In this document: positions 34,984 through 43,374 of the stretch, one piece after another
Position numbering within the stretch: position 1 is the stretch's first letter
Layout: every line of letters starts with the position of its first letter
Assembly: GCA_003248775.1 (NCBI GenBank)
Contig: QFQX01000015.1
Location: 1 to 64,000 of the forward strand
From: Shinella sp.
GTDB lineage: Bacteria > Pseudomonadota > Alphaproteobacteria > Rhizobiales > Rhizobiaceae
DNA: 64,000 nucleotides
Direction of reading: 5' to 3'
Translations under genes and position numbers: made by a program
The notes under the pieces: model-generated
Database searches by the model: none
The model's input: the letters and a program-made list of their open reading frames with translations, nothing else
What the model was told of the DNA's origin: nothing

Positions 34984-36291
34984 GTGACACTGGATCTCGA
35001 AAGCTATGCCAAGGAGCATGGTGTCAAGTATTTCATGATCAGCTATACCGATCTCTTCGGCGGACAGCGGGCCAAGCTCGTTCCCGCCGCGGCGATCAAG
35101 GGCATGCAGGAGGAAGGCGCGGGCTTTGCCGGCTTCGCCACCTGGCTCGACATGACACCCGCCCATCCCGACCTTTTCGCCCTGCCGGACGCCTCCTCCG
35201 TCATCCAGCTCCCGTGGAAGAAGGAAGTCGCCTGGGTGGCGGCTGACTGCTACATGGAAGGAAAGCCAGTCGAGCAGGCTCCGCGCAACGTGTTGAAACG
35301 GCTGATCGCGGAAGCTGGCGCCGACGGGATGCGGGTAAAGACCGGCGTTGAGGCCGAATTCTTCCTGATTTCCGCCGACGGATCGGAAATTTCCGACGGA
35401 GCCGATACCGCCGAAAAGCCCTGCTACGACCAGCAGGCGCTGCTGCGTCGCTACGACGTGATTTCCGAGATCTGCGACTACATGCTGGAACTGGGCTGGG
35501 GTCCCTACCAGAACGACCATGAGGACGCGAACGGCCAGTTCGAGATGAACTGGGAATTCGACGACGCGCTGAAGACCGCCGACAAGCATTCCTTCTTCAA
35601 ATTCATGGTGAAATCGGTTGCTGAGAAACATGGGCTTCGCGCTACCTTCATGCCAAAACCCTTCAAGGGATTGACCGGCAATGGCTGCCATTGCCACATC
35701 TCGGTCTGGGATGCGCATGGCAAGGTCAATGTCTTTGCCGATGGCGACACGGACTTCGGCCTTTCGGCCAAGGGCCGAAATTTCCTCGGCGGCATCATGG
35801 CGCATGCCTCGGCAATCGCCGCCATCACCAATCCAACGGTCAACTCCTACAAGCGCATCAACGCGCCGCGCACCATCTCCGGCGCCACATGGTCGCCGAA
35901 CACCGTCACCTGGACCGGCAACAACCGCACCCATATGGTGCGCGTACCCGGCCCCGGCCGCTTCGAGCTGCGCCTGCCGGATGGAGCCGTAAACCCCTAT
36001 CTCCTGCAGGCCGTCATCATCGCCTGCGGCATCAACGGCGTTCGCAGCAAGGCCGACCCCGGCCCGCACTACGACATAGACATGTATCAGGAAGGCCATC
36101 TGGTGAAGGACGCGCCGCGTCTTCCGCTCAATCTTCTCGATGCCCTGCGTGAATACGACGGGGATACGCTTTTGAAAGACGCAATGGGAACGGAGTTTTC
36201 CGCCGCCTATCTTAAGCTCAGGCACAATGAATGGAACGCCTACGCCGCCCATTTTACCGAGTGGGAACGCACCACCACACTCGACATCTAG
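34984..36291 (+). CDS. glnT: GlnT/GmaS-type glutamine synthetase
   Basis: This 435-residue member of the glutamine synthetase superfamily belongs to the type III GlnT branch that includes gamma-glutamylmethylamide synthetase (GmaS). It has the beta-grasp N-terminal domain and a catalytic domain with GVEAEFFLI, NGQFEMNW, GNGCHCHISVWD, and NRTHMVRVPGPGRFELRLPDGAVNPYL. The start is a GTG at 34984 after AGGGG. It follows glxD after 63 bases in the order known from S. meliloti (glxBCD-glnT). Whether the amine substrate is ammonia or methylamine cannot be decided here, but the nearby purU favours a link with C1 units. Confidence 0.87.
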   Translation: MTLDLESYAKEHGVKYFMISYTDLFGGQRAKLVPAAAIKGMQEEGAGFAGFATWLDMTPAHPDLFALPDASSVIQLPWKKEVAWVAADCYMEGKPVEQAPRNVLKRLIAEAGADGMRVKTGVEAEFFLISADGSEISDGADTAEKPCYDQQALLRRYDVISEICDYMLELGWGPYQNDHEDANGQFEMNWEFDDALKTADKHSFFKFMVKSVAEKHGLRATFMPKPFKGLTGNGCHCHISVWDAHGKVNVFADGDTDFGLSAKGRNFLGGIMAHASAIAAITNPTVNSYKRINAPRTISGATWSPNTVTWTGNNRTHMVRVPGPGRFELRLPDGAVNPYLLQAVIIACGINGVRSKADPGPHYDIDMYQEGHLVKDAPRLPLNLLDALREYDGDTLLKDAMGTEFSAAYLKLRHNEWNAYAAHFTEWERTTTLDI

Positions 36292-36339
36292 GGCGGCCGG
36301 AACTTCCGTTCGGGCGACAATTCGCCATTCCCGAATCAC

Positions 36340-36365
36340 GGCGTCGGATCTATCCGACGCCTTTT
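36340..36365 (+). terminator. Terminator after glnT
   Basis: A perfect 10-bp stem (GGCGTCGGAT 36340-36349, ATCCGACGCC 36352-36361) with a 2-base gap in the dyad is followed by TTTT. Confidence 0.85.
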
Positions 36366-36418
36366 GATTAGAGTAGAGACAACCCGCGCGGTTTGCCGAG
36401 CGAGTAGAGGATGAGAAC

Positions 36419-37303
36419 ATGACGAGCTATGTACTGACGGTTTCCTGCAAGTCCACGAGGGGCATCGTCGCCGCCATTTCCGGTTATCTGGCCGGCGCGG
36501 GTTGCAACATTGTCGATAGCTCCCAGTTCGATGACCTCGGCACCGGCAAGTTCTTCATGCGCGTAAGCTTCATTTCCGAGGAAGGCGCAAAGCGCGACAC
36601 ACTGGTGGAAGGCTTCGCCCCGATTGCCGAGAAGTTCGGCATGGACTGCGAATTCCACGATGCCGAACAGCGCATGAAGGTGCTGCTGATGGTATCGCGC
36701 TTCGGCCACTGCCTGAACGACCTTCTCTATCGCTGGAAGATCGGCGCGCTGCCGATCGACATCGTCGGCGTGGTGTCGAACCATTTCGATTACCAGAAGG
36801 TCGTGGTCAATCACGACATCCCCTTCTACCACATCAAGGTGACCAAGGAGAACAAGCCGCAGGCGGAAGCCCAGCTTCTGGACCTCGTCGAGCAGACCGG
36901 CACGGAGCTGATCGTGCTCGCCCGCTACATGCAGGTGCTCTCCGACAGCCTCTGCAAGAAGATGTCCGGCAAGATCATCAACATTCATCACTCCTTCCTG
37001 CCGAGCTTCAAGGGCGCGAACCCCTACAAGCAGGCCTTCGAACGCGGCGTGAAGCTGATCGGCGCAACCGCCCACTACGTCACCGCGGACCTCGACGAAG
37101 GCCCGATCATCGAGCAGGACGTCGCCCGCATCACCCATGCCCAGTCCGCGGATGACTATGTCTCGATCGGTCGCGACGTGGAAAGCCAGGTTCTCGCCCG
37201 CGCCATCCACGCCCATATCCACCATCGCACCTTCATCAACGGCAACCGCACCGTCGTCTTCCCGGCAAGCCCGGGTTCCTACGCTTCCGAGCGCATGGGC
37301 TGA
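36419..37303 (+). CDS. purU: Formyltetrahydrofolate deformylase
   Basis: PurU hydrolyses 10-formyltetrahydrofolate to formate and tetrahydrofolate, balancing the C1 pool. The 294-residue protein has an N-terminal ACT domain (LTVSCKSTRGIVAAISGYLA, about 6-85) and a C-terminal formyltransferase-like domain. The latter has NHDIPFYHIKVTKENK and the active-site region IINIHHSFLPSFKGANPYKQAFE (Asn, His), followed by TADLDEGPIIEQDV. The ATG at 36419 is preceded by GAGG. In rhizobia, purU copies next to demethylation genes dispose of C1 units from N-methyl compounds, which fits the adjacent glx-glnT cluster. Confidence 0.93.
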   Translation: MTSYVLTVSCKSTRGIVAAISGYLAGAGCNIVDSSQFDDLGTGKFFMRVSFISEEGAKRDTLVEGFAPIAEKFGMDCEFHDAEQRMKVLLMVSRFGHCLNDLLYRWKIGALPIDIVGVVSNHFDYQKVVVNHDIPFYHIKVTKENKPQAEAQLLDLVEQTGTELIVLARYMQVLSDSLCKKMSGKIINIHHSFLPSFKGANPYKQAFERGVKLIGATAHYVTADLDEGPIIEQDVARITHAQSADDYVSIGRDVESQVLARAIHAHIHHRTFINGNRTVVFPASPGSYASERMG

Positions 37304-37317
37304 AGCAGCTCGACAAG

Positions 37318-37340
37318 AGGGACGGCGACCCGCCGTCCCT
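37318..37340 (+). terminator. Hairpin after purU
   Basis: A perfect 10-bp stem (AGGGACGGCG 37318-37327, CGCCGTCCCT 37331-37340) with a 3-base loop lies 15 bases after the purU stop. It has no T-run, so termination strength is uncertain. Confidence 0.5.
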
Positions 37341-37411
37341 ATGCAGCGTGGTATGGACGCGCCCACTTCCTCTGATAATGTCACAACTGTGATTCACGAG
37401 GGGAAACAAGC

Positions 37412-40336
37412 ATGCCGGACTCCGCTCTTCTTCAGCGCACCGAGCTGCCGAGACCAAATGTGTCGGAGGCCCAGGCCCGGGAAATCCTGAAGGACCATTA
37501 CCGGCTGGAAGGTACGATCCGCGAACTGGGGAGCCAGCAGGATCGCAACTACCTGATCGACGCCGGCGAAGCCCGTTTCGTTCTCAAGATCTGCCGCGCG
37601 GAATATGCGACAGTAGAGCTGGAAGCCCAGAATGCAGCCATGCGGCATCTCGGCTCGCTGCCCGGCATGCCGCGCATCCCTCAGCCGGTTGCCGCACCGG
37701 AAACCGGCGAAGACATTCTCTTCCTCTCGCTGGAAGGCGAAGACTATCAGGTCAGGCTTTTGAACTTCCTCGAAGGCGAATCCCTGACCCGCCGCAAATA
37801 TCTGGCCCCCTCCGTGGTTGCCGAACTCGGCGCGGTTTCCGCCCGCATCGCCAAGGGACTGGAAGGTTTCAGCCACCCCGGCCTGCAGCGCGATTTGCAG
37901 TGGGATCTTCGCCGCGCCGGCCCGGTCGCTCTGCATCTCCTGAAATCCGTGACCGATCAGGACCGCCGCGACCGCATCGCCAAGGCGATGATTTCAGCGG
38001 TCAAGCGCATCCAGCCTCTCGCTCCGGCGCTCCGCACCCAGGCGATCCATCACGACATCACCGATGACAACGTCGTGGCCCGGCCCGATGCCGGCGGCCG
38101 GCTGATGCCCGATGGCGTGATCGACTTCGGTGATGTCATCTCCGGCTGGCTGGTAGCCGACCTTGCGGTGACCTGCACCGCCCTGCTGCACCATGCCGAC
38201 GGCGACCCCTTCTTCATTCTGCCCGCCATTCGCGCATTTCAGGATATCCATCCGCTCAACGAAGCAGAGCTGCGGGCGCTCTGGCCGCTGGTCGTCGCCC
38301 GTGCCGGAGTACTGGTTGCCAGCACCGAGCAGCAGCTCGCCATCGATCCGGACAACGAATACGTTATCGGCAATGCCGGTCACGAGCGCGAGATGTTCGA
38401 GGTTGCGACCTCGGTTCCCTTCGTGCTGATGGAAACCGCAATCCTCCAGCTTGCCGGCATCGCCGACAAGGCGCTGCCGGCGATCGGTCGCCTTTTGCCA
38501 GACATCGCCCCGGAAACCATTCACCTGACCGATCTCTCGGTCCTGAGTACGGAGCTTGCGGAAAACAACTGGTCCGATCCGGAAATCGACTGGCGCGTTC
38601 TCGCCCGGGCCGCCACCGAAACCGGCGCGGCCTCGACCCGCTATGGCGAATACCGGCTCTCCTACACCCAGCCGCTCTCGCCGCGCGCGCCTGCGACTTT
38701 CGCGCTTCATGTCGATGCCTGTGTGCCGGCCGAAGCACAGGCCGTCGCTCCCTTCGACGGAACGCTGCTGAAGGATGGCCATCACCTCATCCTTTCTTCC
38801 CCGGATATTCGCCTGCATCTGGATGGGCTTGAATCCCCGCTCGAACATGAGACCGCAGTCTCCGCCGGCGATCCGATCGGCGTCGTCTCCGGCCATCCGG
38901 GCTCCGTCGGCGGTCTCAGGCTGCAGCTTTGCCGCGACGCCAATCTCGTGCCGCCGCTCTTTGCCCGGCCCGGCCACGCAGCGGCGTGGTCGAGGCTTGC
39001 TCCGTCGCCGTCACCACTTCTTGGTGTCGATCTCGATGCACCCGCCCCAACGAGCGGCGAACTGCTGGAAAAGCGGCAAAAGAGCTTCGCCAGGCCGCAG
39101 AAGAATTATTATGCCGAACCGCCGCAGATCGAGCGGGGCTGGAAGGAGCACATGTATGATGTGACCGGTCGCGCCTATCTCGACATGGTCAACAACGTCA
39201 CGATCCTCGGCCATGGCCATCCGCGGCTCGCGCGCGCCGTCGGCCGTCAGTGGTCGCTGCTCAACACCAACTCACGCTTCCATTATGCGGCGGTAGCGGA
39301 ATTTTCCGACCGTCTGGCTTCGCTTGCGCCTGAAGGCCTCGATACGGTCTTCCTCGTCAACAGCGGTTCCGAAGCGGTTGATCTCGCACTGCGCCTTGCC
39401 TGGGCGCAAAGCGGAGCCCGAAACATCATCAGCCTGCTCGAGGCCTATCACGGCTGGACAGTGGCGAGCGACGCCGTTTCCACCTCTATCGCCGACAATC
39501 CGCAAGCGCTGGAAACGCGCCCCGGCTGGGTGCACCCCGTCACCGCGCCCAACACCTATCGCGGCCCCTTCCGCGGGGCGTCATCGACCGCGGATTATGT
39601 CGCCCGCGTCGAAGCGGCATTGGAAGCGCTCGATCTGGTGGGAGAAGGCCTCGCGGGCTTCATCTGCGAAAGCGTTTACGGCAATGCCGGCGGCATTCCT
39701 CTGCCCCCGGGCTATCTCAGCGAAGTCTATGCCAAGGTGCGCGAACGCGGCGGCGTATGCATCGCCGATGAGGTTCAGGTCGGCTACGGGCGTCTCGGCC
39801 ATTATTTCTGGGGTTTCGAGGAACAGGGCGTCGTTCCCGACATCATCACCATCGCCAAGGGGATGGGCAACGGCCAGCCGCTCGGCGCGGTCATCACCCG
39901 CCGCGAAATCGCCGACAGCCTTGAAAAGGAAGGCTATTTCTTCTCTTCCTCCGGCGGCAGTCCGGTCAGCTGCGTCGTCGGCATGACGGTACTCGACATC
40001 ATGCGCGACGAAGCATTGCAGGAAAATGCACGCGACACCGGCGATTACCTGAAATCCCGGCTTCAGGCGCTCGGCCAGCGCTTTCCGCTGGTCGGTGCTG
40101 TCCATGGCATGGGGCTTTATCTCGGGCTGGAATTCATCCGCGACCGGGAAACGCTGGAGCCGGCAACGGAAGAGACCGCGGCAATCTGCGACAGGCTGCT
40201 GGATCTCGGCGTCATAATGCAGCCGACCGGCGATCATCTTAACGTTTTGAAAATAAAGCCGCCGCTCTGCCTGAGCCGCGAGAGCGCCGATTTCTTCGCC
40301 GACATGCTGGAAAAGGTGCTTTCCGAAGGCTGGTAG
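37412..40336 (+). CDS. Kinase-M23-aminotransferase III fusion (kinase/phospho-lyase-like)
   Basis: This 974-residue fusion has three parts. Residues about 25-340 are an aminoglycoside phosphotransferase/choline kinase-like domain with the catalytic motif HHDITDDNV and the metal motif VIDFGD. Residues about 410-545 resemble an M23 peptidase domain but lack a clear HxH zinc motif, so that part may be inactive. Residues about 560-974 are a class III aminotransferase fold with NSGSEAVDLALRLAW, CIADEVQVGYGRLG and the PLP lysine Lys816 (IAKGMGNGQPL). In animals the same two activities are separate proteins: hydroxylysine kinase and the PLP phospho-lyases for phosphohydroxylysine or phosphoethanolamine. 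Kinase then phospho-lyase on a hydroxylated amino compound is the best guess. The AGGGG site precedes the ATG. Confidence 0.85.
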   Translation: MPDSALLQRTELPRPNVSEAQAREILKDHYRLEGTIRELGSQQDRNYLIDAGEARFVLKICRAEYATVELEAQNAAMRHLGSLPGMPRIPQPVAAPETGEDILFLSLEGEDYQVRLLNFLEGESLTRRKYLAPSVVAELGAVSARIAKGLEGFSHPGLQRDLQWDLRRAGPVALHLLKSVTDQDRRDRIAKAMISAVKRIQPLAPALRTQAIHHDITDDNVVARPDAGGRLMPDGVIDFGDVISGWLVADLAVTCTALLHHADGDPFFILPAIRAFQDIHPLNEAELRALWPLVVARAGVLVASTEQQLAIDPDNEYVIGNAGHEREMFEVATSVPFVLMETAILQLAGIADKALPAIGRLLPDIAPETIHLTDLSVLSTELAENNWSDPEIDWRVLARAATETGAASTRYGEYRLSYTQPLSPRAPATFALHVDACVPAEAQAVAPFDGTLLKDGHHLILSSPDIRLHLDGLESPLEHETAVSAGDPIGVVSGHPGSVGGLRLQLCRDANLVPPLFARPGHAAAWSRLAPSPSPLLGVDLDAPAPTSGELLEKRQKSFARPQKNYYAEPPQIERGWKEHMYDVTGRAYLDMVNNVTILGHGHPRLARAVGRQWSLLNTNSRFHYAAVAEFSDRLASLAPEGLDTVFLVNSGSEAVDLALRLAWAQSGARNIISLLEAYHGWTVASDAVSTSIADNPQALETRPGWVHPVTAPNTYRGPFRGASSTADYVARVEAALEALDLVGEGLAGFICESVYGNAGGIPLPPGYLSEVYAKVRERGGVCIADEVQVGYGRLGHYFWGFEEQGVVPDIITIAKGMGNGQPLGAVITRREIADSLEKEGYFFSSSGGSPVSCVVGMTVLDIMRDEALQENARDTGDYLKSRLQALGQRFPLVGAVHGMGLYLGLEFIRDRETLEPATEETAAICDRLLDLGVIMQPTGDHLNVLKIKPPLCLSRESADFFADMLEKVLSEGW

Positions 40337-40508
40337 AATATTTTAGCAACAGCGAAGGATCTTAATTCACGATAACCGCGACATCGGATGTTTTTCGATG
40401 TCGTCAACGTTTCACACATCGCAACACCAGCTCGCTCAGAATCCATCTTCCCATAGCTTTCCGAGCCGGTTTATCCTTGGTCCGCAGCCCCACCCTGCCG
40501 AAGGGACT

Positions 40509-40916
40509 ATGATGTTAACCTTGCCTGACCAGATCTCCACCACGTGGATGATGAACGGTATCGCGTTGTTTCTGGTCAAGCATCTGCTTGCGGACTTCAT
40601 CTTGCAGACCAAATGGATGGCGCTTGGCAAGGAACGGGCGCAAGGCTGGCTGGTGCCGCTTACAATTCATGCCGGCGTCCACGGCGCCTTGACCACCGCG
40701 ATCTTCGCCACGTTCGCCCCGCCGCTGGCATGGATCGGCGCAGTCGATTTCGCCATCCACTTCGCCATAGATCGGTCAAAGGCCGTCATACAGCAGCACT
40801 ACGCCCTGACCACGACCACAACCGGCTTCTGGTGGCTGCTCGGCACTGACCAGACGCTGCACCACGTCACCCATCTGGTTTTCGCCATCATTCTGGCGAC
40901 AAGCCAGACCCTTTGA
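40509..40916 (+). CDS. DUF3307 family membrane protein
   Basis: This 135-residue membrane protein of the DUF3307 family has LFLVKHLLADFILQTKWMALGK near its start, HAGVHGALTTAIFATFAPPLAWIGAVDFAIHFAIDRSKA in the middle and GTDQTLHHVTHLVFAIILA at the end. It has about three membrane helices and conserved His and Asp residues. The ATG pair at 40509/40512 follows GAAGGGA. The frame runs upstream to 40398 but that part is not protein-like. Its last 29 bases overlap the convergent LysR gene. Function is unknown; some relatives lie next to regulatory or phage-related genes. Confidence 0.78.
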   Translation: MMLTLPDQISTTWMMNGIALFLVKHLLADFILQTKWMALGKERAQGWLVPLTIHAGVHGALTTAIFATFAPPLAWIGAVDFAIHFAIDRSKAVIQQHYALTTTTTGFWWLLGTDQTLHHVTHLVFAIILATSQTL

Positions 40917-41823
40917 CAGCCGTCATATCAGCCGCATCGCGGGCTTCCCCGACGATCCACTTCCGGAATGCGGCAAGCGGCGGATAGTCGGACCTCTCCC
41001 GCGTGAAGGCGAGGTAATAACGCTCGGCGCTTTCGACTTCACCATCAATGGCCGGCACCAGTTCGCCCCGCTCCAGTTCATCTCGAAACAGAAAGACGGG
41101 CAGAAGTGCTACGCCAAGTCCGCCGATGGCCGCCTGCGCTACTGTGGCGAACTGGTCGAACAGCATGCCATGCACGCTTTCGAAGGCCACCCCACGGCCC
41201 GTCAGCCAGCGTTCCCAGGCATCCGGCCGCGTCGTCAGGTGCAGCAGGGGCACCTTGAGGATATCCGACGGCTCGTCCAACCTGTGTCTGTCTCTGAACG
41301 CCGGACTGCACATCGGCAGCGTCGTCTCCCGCATCAGGAAGTCGAGCTCGGCTCCCGGCCAGACCGGATCGCCGAAATGAATGGCCGCATCGATGGAATC
41401 CAGGCGGAAATCGAAAGGCGAGAGACGCGTGACCATGTTGATGGTGATACCGGGATGGGCGGACAGGAATTTGCCCAGCCGTGGCGCGAGCCACCGCGCG
41501 CCGAAGGTCGGCAGGATGGCGAGATTGAGCGAGCCGCCATCCGGGTTTGCCCGAAGGTTGAGCGAGGCGCTGGAGATGCGCCGCAGGGCCTCGCGGATCT
41601 CTCGCGCATAGCCGTCACCGGCGACGGTGAGGCGGATCGTCTGGCGCTCGCGCAGGAAGAGTTCGACGCCAAGCTGGGTTTCCAGTGCCTTGATCTGGCG
41701 GCTGACCGCACTCTGGGTCAGATCGAGTTCCCGTGCCGCCGCAGTGATACTGCCGGTGCGCGCCGCAGCCTCGAAAGCGGCCAGCAGGGAGAGGGACGGA
41801 AGAAAGCGTCTGGCCGCCAGCAT
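40888..41823 (-). CDS. LysR-family (GcvA-like) regulator diverging from the amine oxidase pair
   Basis: This 311-residue regulator has an N-terminal winged HTH (AFEAAARTGSITAAARELDL, TQSAVSRQIKALE) and a GcvA-type effector domain (LPTFGARWLAPRLGKFLSAHP, DAAIHFGDPVWPG, GLGVALLPVFLFRDELERGELV). The start is set at the fourth ATG codon (41823) because GGAG lies directly before the upstream ATG at 41832 and 9 bases before this one. It diverges from the FAD oxidoreductase gene across about 205 bases and most likely controls it. It is clearly paralogous to the LysR protein at 57985-58917 next to gcdH, including the same DAAIH and ASR/TTRP-x-AWE stretches. Confidence 0.88.
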   Translation of the reverse strand: MLAARRFLPSLSLLAAFEAAARTGSITAAARELDLTQSAVSRQIKALETQLGVELFLRERQTIRLTVAGDGYAREIREALRRISSASLNLRANPDGGSLNLAILPTFGARWLAPRLGKFLSAHPGITINMVTRLSPFDFRLDSIDAAIHFGDPVWPGAELDFLMRETTLPMCSPAFRDRHRLDEPSDILKVPLLHLTTRPDAWERWLTGRGVAFESVHGMLFDQFATVAQAAIGGLGVALLPVFLFRDELERGELVPAIDGEVESAERYYLAFTRERSDYPPLAAFRKWIVGEARDAADMTAVKGSGLSPE

Positions 41824-41846
41824 GTCATGCATCTCCGGAATGAACT

Positions 41847-41898
41847 CTTGAGAAATTATCGTTGGAACGGGTTAGTTTCGTCTTCTAGATTTCGCAAG
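41847..41898. promoter_or_regulatory. Inverted LysR-type half-sites before the FAD oxidoreductase
   Basis: CTTGAGAAAT (41847-41856) and ATTTCGCAAG (41889-41898) are inverted copies matching at 9 of 10 positions, with centres 42 bases apart (about four helical turns). They lie between divergent lysR and the oxidoreductase gene. The CGCAAG half resembles the CTTGCGCAAG palindrome between gcdH and its LysR gene. Confidence 0.5.
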
Positions 41899-42028
41899 AC
41901 TTTACGTTTCGGAATGACGCGCCGACGAACGCTGCTTCCTCCGGGGAGGGACGAAGCAGCCGCCGTGACATCCCGCCCGGAACGCGTCTTTGAGGCCAGT
42001 TGTCACGGCCACGTCAGAGGATGGCATC

Positions 42029-43312
42029 ATGTTGAACGACCCCCGCTCCCACGGTCTATGGGAAAAAACCGCTCCCGCGGCCCCTTCGACACCTGCACTT
42101 TCCGGCAATGTCGATGCTGACGTCGTGATCGTCGGTGGCGGCTATACAGGCATTTCCGCCGCCCTTCATCTTGCTCAGGCGGGCACGAAGGTTGTCCTGC
42201 TGGAGGCGACCGAAATCGGTTTCGGCGGTGCGGGCCGCAATGTCGGCCTGATCAACGGCGGCATGTGGGTCATGCCGCTGGAAATACCAGGCGTGCTCGG
42301 ACCTGTCTATGGCGAACGCGTGCTCGACCTTCTCGGCAATGCGCCCCTTCTGGTGCGCGAACTCGTCGAAAAGCACAACATCGAATGCGAGATCGAGAAG
42401 AACGGTACCCTGCATTGCGCCGTCGGCGAAGAAGGCCTCAAGGAAATCAAGGAACGCTGCGCGCAATGGGCAGCCCGAGGCGCCGATGTCCGCGTTCTCT
42501 CGGCCGAGGAAACGGCAAAACGCGTCGGCACCAAGGCCTATACCGGTTCGCTTCTCGACATGCGCGCTGGCACGCTGCAGCCGCTCGCCTATGTGCGCGG
42601 CCTCGCAAAGACAGCAATTGCCGCCGGAGCGAAGATCCACACGGGCAGCGCCGCCATCTCGACCGAGCGCAACGGCAGCCGCTGGGTGGTCGGGACGAAG
42701 AACGGTTCGGTCTCCGCAAACTGGATCATCGTCGCCTCGGAATTCTATTCGACCGGCCCGTGGGAACAGGTTCGCAACGAACAGGTGCTGCTGCCCTACT
42801 TCAACTTCGCCACGGTGCCGCTGTCGAAGGCCCAACTCGGGAAGATCCTGCCGGGTCGCGAGGGATGCTGGGACACCAAGGAAATCCTCTCCTCCTTCCG
42901 TATGGACAAGGCCGGCCGGCTGGTGTTCGGCAGCGTCGGCGCTTTGCGCAACACCGGCGCTTCCATTCACCGCTCCTGGGCCAAGCGCTCGCTGAAGAGG
43001 CTGTTCCCTGAACTGGGAGACGTCGCCTTCGAAGCCGAATGGTTTGGCCGCATCGGCATGACCGACGACGCCATTCCGCGCTTCCACAAGTTCGCATCGA
43101 ATGTCGTCGGCTTCTCCGGCTATAACGGCCGCGGCATTGCGCCCGGTACGGTTTTCGGTAAGACGCTGGCACGCCATATTCTTGGCGAACTGTCTGAAGA
43201 GGAAATGCCATTGCCGGTTTCGGCGGTGAAGGAGGTTCCTCTTCGCAACCTTAAGGGTGCCTATTACGAGGCAGGTGCCCAGATAGCTCATTTTGCCGGC
43301 GAACGCTTCTGA
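42029..43312 (+). CDS. FAD-dependent amine oxidase, L-pipecolate oxidase-like
   Basis: This 427-residue DAO-family flavoprotein has the Rossmann motif ADVVIVGGGYTGISAALHLAQAG at about residues 30-52, FGGAGRNVGLINGG next to it and a C-terminal FSGYNGRGIAPGTVFGK FAD-contacting stretch. The start at 42029 follows GAGG, 13 residues inside the longest open frame. Size and neighbours suggest an AmaA-type L-pipecolate oxidase that yields delta1-piperideine-6-carboxylate, because the next gene is an ALDH7-type dehydrogenase for the open form of that product. The close relative PuuB (gamma-glutamylputrescine oxidase) is the main alternative. The divergent LysR gene probably controls it. Confidence 0.78.
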   Translation: MLNDPRSHGLWEKTAPAAPSTPALSGNVDADVVIVGGGYTGISAALHLAQAGTKVVLLEATEIGFGGAGRNVGLINGGMWVMPLEIPGVLGPVYGERVLDLLGNAPLLVRELVEKHNIECEIEKNGTLHCAVGEEGLKEIKERCAQWAARGADVRVLSAEETAKRVGTKAYTGSLLDMRAGTLQPLAYVRGLAKTAIAAGAKIHTGSAAISTERNGSRWVVGTKNGSVSANWIIVASEFYSTGPWEQVRNEQVLLPYFNFATVPLSKAQLGKILPGREGCWDTKEILSSFRMDKAGRLVFGSVGALRNTGASIHRSWAKRSLKRLFPELGDVAFEAEWFGRIGMTDDAIPRFHKFASNVVGFSGYNGRGIAPGTVFGKTLARHILGELSEEEMPLPVSAVKEVPLRNLKGAYYEAGAQIAHFAGERF

Positions 43313-43374
43313 AAGCGGAACACGCCGAACCACGACACGACAACGGAACACAACAGGATACCGGAAGGAACTCC

